In this document: positions 31,314-42,142 of the stretch, in pieces
Numbering within the stretch: position 1 is the first letter of the stretch
Layout of the letters: every line of letters begins with the position of its first letter
NCBI GenBank assembly: GCA_000291825.1
Contig: ALPF01000024.1
Location: 1 to 64,000, forward strand
Origin: Prochlorococcus sp. W8
GTDB lineage: Bacteria; Cyanobacteriota; Cyanobacteriia; PCC-6307; Cyanobiaceae
Direction: 5' to 3'
DNA: 64,000 nucleotides
Translations under genes and position numbers: made by a program
The notes under the pieces: model-generated
What the model saw: the letters and a program-made list of their open reading frames with translations, nothing else
The model's database searches: none
What the model was told of the DNA's origin: nothing

Positions 31314-33259
31314 GTTGTTAAAGCTGAACGTCTTCTTCTTGTTCTTCCTGAAAGGTCATCTTGCTTATTTGAATCTTTATTATCTTTAAAATCTTTATTT
31401 TTATTATTAATATTATTGTCCTTTAATTTATTTCCATGCTGTTGATTATACATATTTTTTTTTGGTGTTTGTTCCTCACTGAGCCTTGGTTTATAGGCTG
31501 GAGTCCCACTTGGAGCAGGCTGAACTAGACATAGTACCAAAGGCTCAATTTGCAATTCTCTCCTCATTCTTCTATTTAAACCTGACTCTATTTCTCGTTG
31601 AACACCAATCCAATCAACTTCAAAATTCTTTGGTCCTGTTTGTCTTGATAATTGTTTCCATCGATTTTCTAAAACCCAAGTTATTTCTTTTTCAGTCCAC
31701 AAAGACATCTTTCTTGGATCTGCTGAAGTAACAACTCCCCTAAGACTTACCCTAGGAGGAGCAACCATTTTACCATCTGTACTTATGGGTGTTAGAACAG
31801 TAACAATTCCATCATCGGCAAGCTGCTGTCTTTCCTTTAAAGCTCTCGCATCAACAATACCTGTTCTTGTATTATCTAGCATCTCAACTCCTGATTTAAC
31901 TGGTTGACCTTGGATCATTTTTTCAGGAGTAAGTTCTATCGTATCACCATTATCTAGCACTAAAATATTATTAGGATCAATACCCATTGAAACAGCAGTT
32001 TTACCATGTAAAACTTGCATTCTGTATTCTCCATGAACAGGCACAAAAAACTTTGGTTTTATTAACGCAAGCATCATTTTCTGATCTTCTCTACATCCAT
32101 GACCTGAGACATGAATACCATGTTCTTTTCCATAAATAACTTTTGCACCTAAGTGAACTAGTTTATCAATAGTATGAGAGACAGAAATTGTATTGCCTGG
32201 GATTGGACTTGATGAAAAAATTACGGTATCAGTTGTTTTTAACTGCACATTTGGATGCTCACTTCTGGAAATTCTACTTAATGCAGCCATTACCTCACCT
32301 TGGCTACCAGTCATAAGCAATAAAGTCTCTCTATCAGGTAAATCCCTAATAGTTCTAATCGGAAAAAACAGGTCATCAGGACAACGTATGTATCCTAATT
32401 CTCTACATTTGCCAACTACATTCAACATTGATCTTCCTAATAAGCCAATCTTACGTCCATGTTTCATAGCTAACTTGATAATCATTGCGACTCTATGAGT
32501 AGAACTAGCAAAAGTAGTTAACATTACTCTTCCTTCTGCCTCACCAATTAAACGATCCAAATTCGGAAAAACTGAACTTTCGGAGGGCACAAAACCCTGC
32601 ACCTCAGAATTAGTAGAATCAGAAAGCATACATAAAACACCCTTATCTCCATAAAAAGCCATGCGCTCAATATCAGCGAACTTTCCATCGGGGGGAGCAT
32701 GATCAAATTTAAAATCACCTGTAAAAAAGACTACCCCTACAGGTGTTGTTAAAGCCAAGGAAAAACTATCAGAAATAGAGTGCGTATTTCTAACAAATTC
32801 TACAGAGAAATGCTGCCCTAATTTCACTACTTGCCTGGATTCTATACTTTGCAAAGTAGTTCTATCTGCTACTCCTGCCTCCTCAATTTTTCCTCTCAAC
32901 ATAGAAATTGCTAAAGGAGGACCATAAATAACAGGAATATTAAATTTTTTCAAATGATGTGAGATCCCCCCAATATGATCTTCATGACCATGGGTTACGA
33001 TCATTCCACGAAATCTATTTAGATTTGCTTGTAAGTATGTAGTATCTGGCATTACGACATTAACTCCATGCATGCCATCACAAGGAAAAGCTAATCCAGC
33101 GTCAATTAAAATAATGTCATCTCCATATTCAAAAAGGCATGTATTTTTTCCTATTTCATGAAGACCACCTAAGGGTATTATTTTTAAGCAGCGATTTTTA
33201 GGATTCTTTGATGTATTCAAAGCTGATTTATTCTTTTGATTTAATTGTCTTGATTGCAT
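31310..33259 (-). CDS. rnj: Ribonuclease J
   Basis: RNase J is a metallo-beta-lactamase nuclease with 5'-exo and endo activity, central to cyanobacterial mRNA turnover alongside RNase E. The 649-residue protein has the metal motif HGHEDHIGG (90-98), the beta-CASP domain with LCMLSDSTNSE and GRSMLNVVGKCRELG, and VHGEYRM. The C-terminal ~100 residues are disordered and rich in Asn, Lys and Asp, ending GRTRRRRSALTT, a basic tail likely to bind RNA. It is third in an asd-dapA-rnj order with 74 bp before it. Confidence 0.95.
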   Translation of the reverse strand: MQSRQLNQKNKSALNTSKNPKNRCLKIIPLGGLHEIGKNTCLFEYGDDIILIDAGLAFPCDGMHGVNVVMPDTTYLQANLNRFRGMIVTHGHEDHIGGISHHLKKFNIPVIYGPPLAISMLRGKIEEAGVADRTTLQSIESRQVVKLGQHFSVEFVRNTHSISDSFSLALTTPVGVVFFTGDFKFDHAPPDGKFADIERMAFYGDKGVLCMLSDSTNSEVQGFVPSESSVFPNLDRLIGEAEGRVMLTTFASSTHRVAMIIKLAMKHGRKIGLLGRSMLNVVGKCRELGYIRCPDDLFFPIRTIRDLPDRETLLLMTGSQGEVMAALSRISRSEHPNVQLKTTDTVIFSSSPIPGNTISVSHTIDKLVHLGAKVIYGKEHGIHVSGHGCREDQKMMLALIKPKFFVPVHGEYRMQVLHGKTAVSMGIDPNNILVLDNGDTIELTPEKMIQGQPVKSGVEMLDNTRTGIVDARALKERQQLADDGIVTVLTPISTDGKMVAPPRVSLRGVVTSADPRKMSLWTEKEITWVLENRWKQLSRQTGPKNFEVDWIGVQREIESGLNRRMRRELQIEPLVLCLVQPAPSGTPAYKPRLSEEQTPKKNMYNQQHGNKLKDNNINNKNKDFKDNKDSNKQDDLSGRTRRRRSALTT

Positions 33260-33333
33260 TTGAGGTGAGTATAAAACAAAATTTGTTGATTAAATAAACT
33301 GATAAAAACTAAATTAAAAAGTGATTAAATAAA

Positions 33334-34236
33334 TTAGTTTTCAAACAATCTATTAATTAGGATTGAAAGTTTTTTGGTTTTGTCATCGTTAAGTTTCACT
33401 AATGGGGGTCTTGGAGGTCCAACTTCCCAACCTAATTGTTCTAAAGCAGCTTTGATAGGGATTGGATTAGTTGTCTCAAAAAGCGCTTTAAAAAGCGGTT
33501 GTAATCTGTCATGAATATCAAGAGCTTTCAAAACATTTCCATTCTGAAAATTTGAAATCATATCTTTCAATTGCAGTCCAACAATATGGCTTGCAACACT
33601 CACAACACCTACAGCTCCAACAGATAACATAGGAAGCAATAATGAATCATCGCCACTATAAATTGCAAATTCAGAGCCGCATAAGGCTCTCAACTCGGTC
33701 ACTTCTTCTATTCTACCGCTTGCTGCCTTAATACTAACAATATTGGGAAATTCCATAAGTTTCTTTACAGTTGCAGGTAAAAGATTACTGCCTGTCCTCC
33801 CAGGAATGTTGTAAAGCATAATAGGGAGTTTTGATGCAGCTTTTGCTACATCTTTAAAATGCTCATAAAGACCATCTTGAGGTGGTTTATTGTAGTAAGG
33901 GACCACGACCAAAGCACCATCAGCACCTGACTCAAAAGCTTTTTTTGTAGCCTCCACAGCTTCAGAGGTACTATTACTGCCTGTTCCTATAAGAATTTTT
34001 GCTTTTGATTGTAGTGAATTTCTAATTACTACAAATAGTTGGTGTTGTTCTTCCCAGGTTAAGGTAGGGGATTCTCCTGTTGTTCCACATAAGACTATCC
34101 CATCTGATCCGTTTTCAATAATATAGTTTGCCAATTTAACAGCCAGTTCATAATCTACTTTCCCATCTTTTTTAAATGGAGTAACCATAGCGGTTAAAAT
34201 ATTTCCAAATGGGGGAAAGGTTTTATTTAGGGTCAT
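33334..34236 (-). CDS. dapA: 4-hydroxy-tetrahydrodipicolinate synthase
   Basis: DapA condenses aspartate semialdehyde with pyruvate, the first lysine-specific step. The 300-residue aldolase shows [13 protein letters not shown] (substrate loop), the Tyr142 of LYNIPGRTG, and Schiff-base Lys170 in [10 protein letters not shown]. Its start overlaps the asd stop by 4 bp (ATGA), so the two successive enzymes are translationally coupled, and the asd-dapA-rnj order is conserved in cyanobacteria. Confidence 0.98.
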   Translation of the reverse strand: MTLNKTFPPFGNILTAMVTPFKKDGKVDYELAVKLANYIIENGSDGIVLCGTTGESPTLTWEEQHQLFVVIRNSLQSKAKILIGTGSNSTSEAVEATKKAFESGADGALVVVPYYNKPPQDGLYEHFKDVAKAASKLPIMLYNIPGRTGSNLLPATVKKLMEFPNIVSIKAASGRIEEVTELRALCGSEFAIYSGDDSLLLPMLSVGAVGVVSVASHIVGLQLKDMISNFQNGNVLKALDIHDRLQPLFKALFETTNPIPIKAALEQLGWEVGPPRPPLVKLNDDKTKKLSILINRLFEN

Positions 34237-35264
34237 AATTTTTTTAATAGTATTTCTGCTATTTGAACTGCATTTAAAGCGGCTCCTTTTCTGATTTGAT
34301 CACCACATAACCACAATTCTAATGCATTTGGATTACTTAAATCTTCTCTGACTCTCCCAACTGCTATATTATCCTTTTCCTTAACATCTTCTGGCATAGG
34401 AAACCTATTTGAATTGATATCCTCAATAAAGGTTATACCTCTAGACTCTTTTAACTTATCTATTGCTTCATTAGGATCAATTTTATTTTCAAATTCTATA
34501 TTGACAGATTCTGAGTGAGATCTCAGAACAGGAACCCTAACACAAGTAGCAGATAATTTTAAATTAGGAATATTTAAGATTTTTCTAGATTCATTAATCA
34601 TCTTCATTTCTTCTTCACAATATTTATTTGCTGACACTGGAGAATTATGCAGAAATAAATTAAAGGCTAATGAATGAGGCAATATTTGACTTTTTTGTGG
34701 ATCACCCTCAAGATATTTTTTTGTTAGAAATTTTAATTCTTCCATTGCTAGTTGACCTGCGCCACTTGCAGATTGATAAGTTGATACGATTACCCGTTTA
34801 ATATTTGAGATGTAATTTAATGGAGACAAAACAAGAGTAAGTATTATGGTAGTACAATTTGGATTGGCTATAATACCTTGATGTCCTAAAGCCGCTTCTG
34901 GATTAACTTCTGGTACTACAAGTGGTACATTTTCGCTCATCCTAAAAGCACTAGAATTATCAATTAGGATTGCATTATTTTTTATAATTAATTCAACCCA
35001 CTTTTTAGAAATTGCTCCTCCTGCAGTAGCAAAAACCAAATCAACTTCCGAAAAACTATTAGCAGCAACTTCCTGCGTAATAAGCTCATTACCTTTCCAA
35101 AAAACCTTTGTCCCTGCAGATCTGGAAGAAGACAAGAGAATTAATTTAGAAACTGGAAAATTCCTTTCATCAAGTATTTTCAATAGTTCACAACCTACAG
35201 CTCCTGAAGAGCCAAGAATTGCCACTGTTAAAGATTTATTTGGTAAAAATGGGGAATTTCTCAA
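34233..35264 (-). CDS. asd: Aspartate-semialdehyde dehydrogenase
   Basis: Asd reduces aspartyl phosphate (made by the LysC in this window) to aspartate semialdehyde using NADPH. The 343-residue protein has the nucleotide loop ILGSSGAVG (about 16-24), the catalytic Cys137 in [17 protein letters not shown], and a substrate-binding [10 protein letters not shown]. The start is a TTG at 35264, which gives the usual family length; an alternative GTG at codon 14 would cut into the Rossmann strand and is less likely. It is first gene of the asd-dapA-rnj unit, divergent from tig. Confidence 0.96.
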   Translation of the reverse strand: MRNSPFLPNKSLTVAILGSSGAVGCELLKILDERNFPVSKLILLSSSRSAGTKVFWKGNELITQEVAANSFSEVDLVFATAGGAISKKWVELIIKNNAILIDNSSAFRMSENVPLVVPEVNPEAALGHQGIIANPNCTTIILTLVLSPLNYISNIKRVIVSTYQSASGAGQLAMEELKFLTKKYLEGDPQKSQILPHSLAFNLFLHNSPVSANKYCEEEMKMINESRKILNIPNLKLSATCVRVPVLRSHSESVNIEFENKIDPNEAIDKLKESRGITFIEDINSNRFPMPEDVKEKDNIAVGRVREDLSNPNALELWLCGDQIRKGAALNAVQIAEILLKKL

Positions 35265-35388
35265 ATCGTCAAGTAGTTTTTTGAAATAATTTTAAATATG
35301 TTTCTTACTTTATCAAAAAAATCTATTTTCAACTAATTCACTTAATGTGAAATAATTAAGTTTCGATACTTGAAGATTAAAGTTAAAA

Positions 35389-36813
35389 ATGACTAAAGAT
35401 TCATTAATTGTACAAACAAAACCTTTACCTCAAAGCAGAGTTGCTATTGAACTTGAAATTCCAGCAAGTTCTTGCAAATCATGCCTTGACGAAACAATAA
35501 ACAAAATCAGTAAAACAGCTACCATTCCTGGATTTAGATCTGGTAAAATCCCCAAACAAATCCTTATTCAAAGAATAGGTCTTAACAAGCTATACGCTTC
35601 CGCCTTAGAAAAAATAATAGAAAAATCTTGGAATGAAGCACTAAAGAAGGAATCAATTGAGCCATTGTGCGAACCAGAACTTCCAGAGGGATTTGAATCT
35701 TTATTAAACAAATTCGATCCCTCCAAAAGTCTCAAACTTACCTTAGAAACTGATATAGCACCTGAACTAAAACTTAAAAAAACAAAAGGATTAAAAGTTT
35801 CAATACAAAAAAATAAATTTAATCCTAAAAGTATTGATGAAGAAATTGAGAAATCTAGGAAGCAATTTGCCAATATAGTTCCAGTCACTGATAGAGCTGC
35901 GAAATTAGGCGATATTGCAGTAGTCAGTTTTGAAGGAATTTATAAAAATTCAAAAGAAAAAATTGAGGGTGGTTCAAGTGAATCGATGGATCTTGAATTA
36001 GAAAAGAATAAGATGATTCCTGGATTTGTTGAGGGAATTGTAGGTATGACAATTGACACCACTAAAAAACTCAATTTAAAGTTTCCTGATGATTATGCTC
36101 ATGAAGACTCAAAGGGAAAAGAAGCAATTTTTGAAATCACATTAAAAGATTTAAAAATTAGAGAATTACCCAATTTAGATGATTCATTCGCAAAACAATC
36201 AGCCAATAAAGAAACATTAAAAGAACTGAAAAAAGATATTGAAACTAGACTTAAAAAAATTTTTACAGAAAATCAGAAAACTATTAAAAATGATGCTCTT
36301 ATTGATGCATTAGCTAAAGAGTTAGATGTAGAAATTCCTAAATCATTAATTGATAACGAAGTAAGAAATAATATCGAACAAACTGCTCAAAGGTTTGCTC
36401 AACAAGGTATGGATATTAAATCAACATTTACTCCCGAAGTAATCAAATCATTAGCAGAATCTAGCAGACCACAAGCAGAAGAAAATGTTATAAAAAATTT
36501 AGCTCTAAAAGCTCTTTCTGAAAGTGAGAACATAACAGTAACAGATAAAGAAATTGATTCCAAAATAGAAGAATTTCAATATGAGATTGAAAAATCGCCT
36601 AATAAAATAGATATTGAAAAATTCAGAAACGCCATTAAAAATGATCTCTTAACAGAAAAATTAATATCTTGGCTAGAGCAAAATTCTCAAGTAGTTGAAA
36701 AAACTGAAAAAACAGAAAAAATTACAAAAGAAAAAAAATCAACCTCTAAATCAAAATCCAAAGAGGTTATCTCAAAAGCAAAAAAGAAAAGCACCAAATC
36801 AAAAGAAAAATAA
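35389..36813 (+). CDS. tig: Trigger factor
   Basis: Trigger factor is the ribosome-bound chaperone and peptidyl-prolyl isomerase for nascent chains. The 474-residue protein has the ribosome signature GFRSGKIPKQ (about 48-57), a PPIase domain at about 165-245 with GDIAVVSFEGIYKN and MIPGFVEGIVGM, and a helical C-terminal domain. It then ends in an unusual tail of about 40 residues very rich in Lys, Ser and Thr (KKSTSKSKSKEVISKAKKKS). It heads a tig-clpP-clpX series, the conserved folding and proteolysis cluster. Confidence 0.96.
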   Translation: MTKDSLIVQTKPLPQSRVAIELEIPASSCKSCLDETINKISKTATIPGFRSGKIPKQILIQRIGLNKLYASALEKIIEKSWNEALKKESIEPLCEPELPEGFESLLNKFDPSKSLKLTLETDIAPELKLKKTKGLKVSIQKNKFNPKSIDEEIEKSRKQFANIVPVTDRAAKLGDIAVVSFEGIYKNSKEKIEGGSSESMDLELEKNKMIPGFVEGIVGMTIDTTKKLNLKFPDDYAHEDSKGKEAIFEITLKDLKIRELPNLDDSFAKQSANKETLKELKKDIETRLKKIFTENQKTIKNDALIDALAKELDVEIPKSLIDNEVRNNIEQTAQRFAQQGMDIKSTFTPEVIKSLAESSRPQAEENVIKNLALKALSESENITVTDKEIDSKIEEFQYEIEKSPNKIDIEKFRNAIKNDLLTEKLISWLEQNSQVVEKTEKTEKITKEKKSTSKSKSKEVISKAKKKSTKSKEK

Positions 36814-36882
36814 TAATTTCGTAAATATCTAACTAAATTCTCAAAAAAACTTTTAAATTATGTTTAGTATCTTTGATAAATC

Positions 36883-37536
36883 TTGATTAATTCAATAACC
36901 AAACATTTTGTCGTCAATTCAAAAATTCAAAAAAATATAAATCCTACTAAAAACTATGCTCTTCCAACAGTTATTGAACAATCTGGAAGAGGAGAAAGAG
37001 CTTTCGATATATATTCAAGACTTCTGCGCGAACGTATTATATTCCTTGGAACTGAAATAAATGATCAGGTCTCTGATTCCCTCGTTGCACAATTACTTTT
37101 TCTAGAAGCTGAGGACCCATCTAAAGATATTCAAATTTATGTAAATTCACCTGGGGGTTCAGTCACAGCAGGATTGGCAATCTATGACACTATGCAGCAG
37201 ATAAGTCCAGACATAGTAACTATATGCTTTGGGGTCGCAGCGAGTATGGGTGCATTCCTTTTATCAGGTGGAACAAAAGGGAAAAGATTAGCTTTACCCA
37301 ACTCAAGAATTATGATTCATCAGCCATTAGGTGGTGCTCAAGGTCAAGCAGTGGAAATAGAAATTCAAGCTAAAGAAATTCTTTATCTTAAAAAAACATT
37401 AAATAATTTACTTTGCGAACATACAGGACAGCCTCTCGAAAAAATTGTAGAAGATACAGAACGCGATTACTTTTTATCCCCCTCTGAAGCCGTAAAGTAT
37501 GGATTAATTGATAAAGTCATTAAAAATGACAACTAG
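36883..37536 (+). CDS. clpP: ATP-dependent Clp protease proteolytic subunit (ClpP)
   Basis: ClpP forms the double-heptamer proteolytic chamber fed by ClpX (next gene). The 217-residue protein has the catalytic Ser121 in GVAASMGAF, His146 in [10 protein letters not shown] and Asp195 in [10 protein letters not shown], with the [16 protein letters not shown] entry pattern. The only start available after an in-frame TAA at 36877-36879 is TTG 36883, which gives a short divergent N-terminus (MINSITKHF). Cyanobacteria have several ClpP paralogues; this one, with tig and clpX, is the ClpX partner by context (ClpP2 in cyanobacterial nomenclature). Confidence 0.95.
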   Translation: MINSITKHFVVNSKIQKNINPTKNYALPTVIEQSGRGERAFDIYSRLLRERIIFLGTEINDQVSDSLVAQLLFLEAEDPSKDIQIYVNSPGGSVTAGLAIYDTMQQISPDIVTICFGVAASMGAFLLSGGTKGKRLALPNSRIMIHQPLGGAQGQAVEIEIQAKEILYLKKTLNNLLCEHTGQPLEKIVEDTERDYFLSPSEAVKYGLIDKVIKNDN

Positions 37537-37593
37537 AAAGATTAGTTTAAGATTTTGATGACGAATTGAAGTTTATAAGCAATCCTTGTATAA

Positions 37594-37617
37594 AGGGCAT
37601 ATACCCTAATTCTTTTT
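37594..37617 (+). terminator. Weak hairpin with T-run between clpP and clpX
   Basis: AGGG (37594-37597) and CCCT (37604-37607) form a 4-bp stem with a 6-nt loop, followed within 10 nt by a T-rich stretch. The stem is short, so this may be a partial attenuator, or nothing. Low support. Confidence 0.2.
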
Positions 37618-37635
37618 TAATATAAGTAGTTAACG

Positions 37636-39006
37636 ATGGCTAAATTTGACGCCCATCTCAAATGCTCTTTTTGTGGAAAATCTCAGGACCAGGTGAGAAA
37701 GCTTATTGCTGGACCTGGAGTATATATTTGTGATGAATGCATTGATCTTTGTAACGAGATCCTCGATGAAGAATTGATTGATTCCCAATCAAAAACAAAT
37801 CATAATTCTCCTTCAGTTAAGAAAAAATTACCTGATACAAACACTGAGACCTGTGAGCCTCTCAAAATAACGACTATTCCAAAACCTATAGAAATCAAAG
37901 GATTTCTTGATAAACAGGTCGTTGGTCAAGAATCAGCAAAAAAAATACTTTCTGTGGCAGTTTATAATCACTATAAAAGGCTTGCATGGAAAAGTAGTAA
38001 AAAAGATGATAATAATGCACTCGAAGATTTACAAACGACAAAACTACAAAAATCAAATATTTTACTAATAGGACCAACTGGAAGCGGAAAAACACTGTTG
38101 GCTCAAACTTTAGCTGAATTTCTTGATGTTCCATTTGCTGTGGCAGATGCAACAACACTTACTGAAGCCGGCTATGTAGGGGAAGATGTTGAAAATATTC
38201 TTTTAAGGCTTCTACAAAAATCAGAAATGAATGTTGAGTTAGCGCAGAGAGGCATTATTTATATTGACGAAATTGATAAAATTGCGAGAAAAAGTGAAAA
38301 TCCATCAATAACTAGAGATGTTTCTGGCGAGGGAGTACAGCAAGCTTTACTTAAAATGCTTGAAGGCACTGTAGCTAACGTGCCTCCTCAAGGTGGACGC
38401 AAACATCCTTATCATGATTGCATTCAAATTGATACAAGTCAGATATTATTTATTTGCGGAGGCGCCTTTATAGGATTGGAAGACATCGTTCAAAAAAGGT
38501 TAGGTAAGCACTCAATTGGATTTACTACCCCTGAAGAAATAGAATCTATTCCTACAAAACAAAAAATAGATTCAAGAGAAGCTTTAAAAAATTTAGAACT
38601 TGATGATTTAGTTAAATATGGATTAATTCCTGAATTTATCGGAAGAATTCCAGTATGCGCGATACTGGACCCATTAAATGAAGATACTCTTAAGTCTATA
38701 TTAACCGAGCCAAGAGATGCTCTTATAAAGCAATTCAAAGCCCTTTTGAGTATGGATAATGTTAACTTAAGCTTTGAACAAGGATCTGTAGCTGCAATTG
38801 CCAAAGAAGCTTTTGCAAGAAAAACAGGGGCAAGAGCACTTAGATCAATTATTGAAGAGCTTATGCTCGACTTAATGTATTCCTTACCGTCTCAAAAAGA
38901 GGTAAAAGAATTCACTATCACAGAAAAAATGGTAGAAAGTCTTTTCTCTTCAAAAATTGTCAAACTTCGTACCTCAAAAAATAGAATCAGGAAAGAATCT
39001 GCTTAA
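37636..39006 (+). CDS. clpX: ATP-dependent Clp protease ATP-binding subunit ClpX
   Basis: ClpX is the AAA+ unfoldase for ClpP. The 456-residue protein has the N-terminal zinc-binding domain with Cys10, Cys13, Cys32 and Cys35, Walker A GPTGSGKT, Walker [11 protein letters not shown], a sensor [20 protein letters not shown] region, and the IGF loop that docks onto ClpP (HSIGFTTPE). The operon tig-clpP-clpX is intact, and dnaX follows 44 bp later. Confidence 0.98.
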   Translation: MAKFDAHLKCSFCGKSQDQVRKLIAGPGVYICDECIDLCNEILDEELIDSQSKTNHNSPSVKKKLPDTNTETCEPLKITTIPKPIEIKGFLDKQVVGQESAKKILSVAVYNHYKRLAWKSSKKDDNNALEDLQTTKLQKSNILLIGPTGSGKTLLAQTLAEFLDVPFAVADATTLTEAGYVGEDVENILLRLLQKSEMNVELAQRGIIYIDEIDKIARKSENPSITRDVSGEGVQQALLKMLEGTVANVPPQGGRKHPYHDCIQIDTSQILFICGGAFIGLEDIVQKRLGKHSIGFTTPEEIESIPTKQKIDSREALKNLELDDLVKYGLIPEFIGRIPVCAILDPLNEDTLKSILTEPRDALIKQFKALLSMDNVNLSFEQGSVAAIAKEAFARKTGARALRSIIEELMLDLMYSLPSQKEVKEFTITEKMVESLFSSKIVKLRTSKNRIRKESA

Positions 39007-39050
39007 AAAATTTAGTTAAAATCAAATTAATTCTTTCAAAATAATCAATA

Positions 39051-40802
39051 ATGGCAACGATTCATATACCATTTCATCAAAAATATAGGCCAAAAATTCT
39101 TGATGACCTTATAGGACAAGAAATTATTTCACTAACTCTTAAGCAAGCCTTATTAACAAATAGGATTGCACCCGCCTACTTATTTTGCGGCCCACGTGGA
39201 ACGGGGAAAACATCTAGTGCAAGAATTTTAGCTAAATCATTAAATTGTCAAAAATATGAAGAGCCAAATCCTCAACCATGTAATTCATGCGAGCTTTGCA
39301 AAAGTATATCTGAAGGAATTGCTTTAGACATTATCGAAATTGATGCTGCATCTAACACAGGCGTTGAGAATATAAGAGAAATAATCGAAAAAGCAAGATT
39401 TACGCCTGCTCAAGCAAGATGGAAAGTATATGTAATTGATGAATGCCATATGTTATCTACTGCTGCCTCAAATGCATTATTAAAAACCATTGAAGAGCCT
39501 CCAGCAAATGTAATTTTTATTCTTGCGACAACAAATCCTGAAAGGGTTATTAAAACTATTCAAAGTAGATGTCAGAAATTTGATTTTAAACGAATTAGTA
39601 CAGAAAAAATTTATAAGCATTTAGTCGATATTGCAAAGAAAGAATCCATAATATTTGAAGATATAGCGTTAAGACTAATAGCAAAACGATCTAATGGAGG
39701 GATGAGAGATGCGCAAAGCTTATTAGATCAATTAAGCTTACTTCCTCAAGGTATTAACAAAAATAGCGTCGAAGAATTAATTGGCGAAATATCAGAAAAT
39801 GAATTACTTGGACTTATAAATTCGCTTATTGAAAACAATCCAGAACAGTTACTAAGAAATTGCTCTAAACTTTACGATTCAGGAAATGAACCAATATCTA
39901 TCTTAGAAGGATTATTAAATATAACAAGAGATCTACTAATAAAAACAAATAATAGTGAATATTCAGAACTGTTTTATACATCAAAAGATTTTCATCATGA
40001 ATTAGAACGAATATCCAATTTAATAAGTAAAACAAAAGTAATTAGTTGGCATCAGAATTTAAAAAATATTGAATATCAAATAAAAACTAGTAATCAACCT
40101 AGATTGTGGCTTGAAATAAACTTAACTAGCCTCCTCGACATAACAAACACAATCGATATAAAAAAAACACCTCATATTAAATTAAATTTTGATTCTTCAA
40201 AAACACTGAATACTAAACATAACGAAAACTATTCAAATCAAAAGGATAAAGAAAATAACAATTTAAATCCTATAAATGATGAAACAAACCCAGCAAACTC
40301 AGAAAAAAATAATACTGATATCTCAAAAAAAGAAAATATCAAAGAATTTAAAAAATTTGATCAAGATACTAATACAAGATCTAAATATGATGAATCCATA
40401 AATTTAAAAGAAAAATGGTCCTTAATACTTTCAAAATTGGAATTGCCTTCAACAAGGATGTTACTTTCACAGCAAGCAGAATTATTAAATATTGGGAAAA
40501 ATTCTATTGAAATTGGATTATCACCAAATTGGGAAAATATGATCAAAAGTAGAAGATTAATAATTGAAAATGCTGTTAAAAAAATTTTTGGCGAACATAT
40601 GAAAATAAACTTTTCGAGTAAACAAAATATTTCATCAAACATTCAAAAAAATAATCTTCAAATTAATGATGGTATAAAAACAAATCCCAAGTCGAATGCT
40701 GATTTAAAAGAAAAAACTAATCCCAAAGAAAAAAATTTTAATAATAATACAAAAAATTTAGCTGATTTCTTTAATGGTGAAATTATAGATATAAATGATT
40801 AA
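39051..40802 (+). CDS. dnaX: DNA polymerase III subunit tau/gamma
   Basis: DnaX is the AAA+ clamp-loader motor. The 583-residue protein has Walker A GPRGTGKTS (47-55), the zinc cluster Cys66, Cys77, Cys80 and Cys83, Walker B VIDECHML and TIEEPPANVIFILATTNPE. Domains I-III end near residue 370. The rest is a long Asn, Lys and Ser-rich linker (about 375-460) and a C-terminal domain (about 463-520). No intein interrupts it, unlike in Synechocystis. An A8 run at 40160-40167, right after domain III, would on slippage give a product of 376 or 377 residues, comparable to the gamma form. Confidence 0.95.
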   Translation: MATIHIPFHQKYRPKILDDLIGQEIISLTLKQALLTNRIAPAYLFCGPRGTGKTSSARILAKSLNCQKYEEPNPQPCNSCELCKSISEGIALDIIEIDAASNTGVENIREIIEKARFTPAQARWKVYVIDECHMLSTAASNALLKTIEEPPANVIFILATTNPERVIKTIQSRCQKFDFKRISTEKIYKHLVDIAKKESIIFEDIALRLIAKRSNGGMRDAQSLLDQLSLLPQGINKNSVEELIGEISENELLGLINSLIENNPEQLLRNCSKLYDSGNEPISILEGLLNITRDLLIKTNNSEYSELFYTSKDFHHELERISNLISKTKVISWHQNLKNIEYQIKTSNQPRLWLEINLTSLLDITNTIDIKKTPHIKLNFDSSKTLNTKHNENYSNQKDKENNNLNPINDETNPANSEKNNTDISKKENIKEFKKFDQDTNTRSKYDESINLKEKWSLILSKLELPSTRMLLSQQAELLNIGKNSIEIGLSPNWENMIKSRRLIIENAVKKIFGEHMKINFSSKQNISSNIQKNNLQINDGIKTNPKSNADLKEKTNPKEKNFNNNTKNLADFFNGEIIDIND

Positions 40803-40805
40803 ATC

Positions 40806-42137
40806 TCATCCCTTATGAAGAGTTTTTTTCCAAAATAATTTTTTTTGAAAAATTGACATCTTTAAGGTAACTAAAGGAATAATGATAAACCAATGTGATA
40901 GATATAAAAGATAAATTAATATACTTACTAAATTAGAATTTGGTAAGGCTGATAAATCTTTATTCCTTTTGCACCCAAACCAAGATGCTATAGCTGATAA
41001 AATAAAAGCAGTGATTGAGATTGGTAAATAAATTGGAGTCCTCATGAATACTAAAGAAGAAACTAAATCACTTAAAGATATTATTGGCAAAGCATATTGC
41101 AATATAAAAAAATAAAAAATATCAAATTTTTTCAAAGAATTGATTTTCCCGAAAATCAACTCACTGCCATAGTCAAAAAATCTTTGCAAACCGCCTTCTG
41201 CCCATCTTTGTCTTTGAGCAAATAATGCAGGAAGAGTTTCTACTGCCTCCTCCATTACAGGCGGATCCCATAAAATACCAATTTCTGATCCAAATAATAA
41301 TAATCGCACACTTAAATCAAGATCATCAGTTACTGTATTTTCATTAAATGATCCAGATTCAATTAAGATTTTTTTATTTATTAACTGACCATTTCCTCTT
41401 AACTCAGAAACACCTCCTGAAGACAACCTACCAATTTGGAAAAACGCATCCATAACCATTTCGATTGATTGACATTTAGTTAATAAATTTTGACTTCCAT
41501 TAATTACAGATTTACGCAATTGAACCGCTGACCATTTACCACTTTTTGCATAATTTAAAAGTTTAATCAGAGTATCATTTCTTAATTGAGCATCTGCATC
41601 TAATATAAAGACCCATTCACCAGAAGTTAACCTAAGAGCATCATTTAAAGCTCCTGACTTACCACCTCCAGCATTTTTGAGTCGACTTATAATTTTTAAT
41701 GTCTGATATTTTTCAGAAAGTTTTCTTAAAATATTAGGAGTCTCATCTTCACTCCCATCATCGATAATAAATATATTTAGCTTTTCCGAAGGGTAATCTA
41801 AATTAAATAACCTTTCAACTAATCGTTGAATTACATACTGCTCATCTCTAGCAGCAACAATGATATCAAGATAAGGAAAATCACTTGTACCTGCATCTAT
41901 CTTTAAATCTTGTTGAATCGAATCCCTTTTAAAGTTTCTGGAAAGTACAAAAATGCCATATAAAAAAATAAATGCTGAAATTATAATTAAAGCATTTAAA
42001 GACGGCTTTTTATTCGAAAAATAAGGGCATATCCCAATAAAAACAGAAATAAATAAAAATAAAAAAGACTTTATCCTGCGACTTTTAAAAAAGCTCTTTT
42101 GAAAATTATTAATTTTTAAATTATTTATCTTAGTCAT
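40806..42137 (-). CDS. Processive family 2 glycosyltransferase, membrane bound
   Basis: This 443-residue membrane glycosyltransferase has two N-terminal membrane helices, a GT2 catalytic domain with IIDDGSEDET, ILDADAQL, VTDDLDLSVRL and QRQRWAEGG (the D, D, D, QxxRW signature of processive synthases), then three or four C-terminal helices. It resembles cellulose, hyaluronan or poly-beta-glucan synthases, or ceramide-type glucosyltransferases. The product is not determinable. It is followed on the same strand by 5 bp from the SpoIID-like gene upstream, suggesting a shared envelope function. Confidence 0.88.
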   Translation of the reverse strand: MTKINNLKINNFQKSFFKSRRIKSFLFLFISVFIGICPYFSNKKPSLNALIIISAFIFLYGIFVLSRNFKRDSIQQDLKIDAGTSDFPYLDIIVAARDEQYVIQRLVERLFNLDYPSEKLNIFIIDDGSEDETPNILRKLSEKYQTLKIISRLKNAGGGKSGALNDALRLTSGEWVFILDADAQLRNDTLIKLLNYAKSGKWSAVQLRKSVINGSQNLLTKCQSIEMVMDAFFQIGRLSSGGVSELRGNGQLINKKILIESGSFNENTVTDDLDLSVRLLLFGSEIGILWDPPVMEEAVETLPALFAQRQRWAEGGLQRFFDYGSELIFGKINSLKKFDIFYFFILQYALPIISLSDLVSSLVFMRTPIYLPISITAFILSAIASWFGCKRNKDLSALPNSNLVSILIYLLYLSHWFIIIPLVTLKMSIFQKKLFWKKTLHKG

Positions 42138-42142
42138 AAGTT

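Noticed and set aside
40361-40642. Minus-strand ORFs inside dnaX, gcvP and other genes
   Set aside because: They are shadows caused by AT-rich codon use, with no independent start context or conserved pattern.
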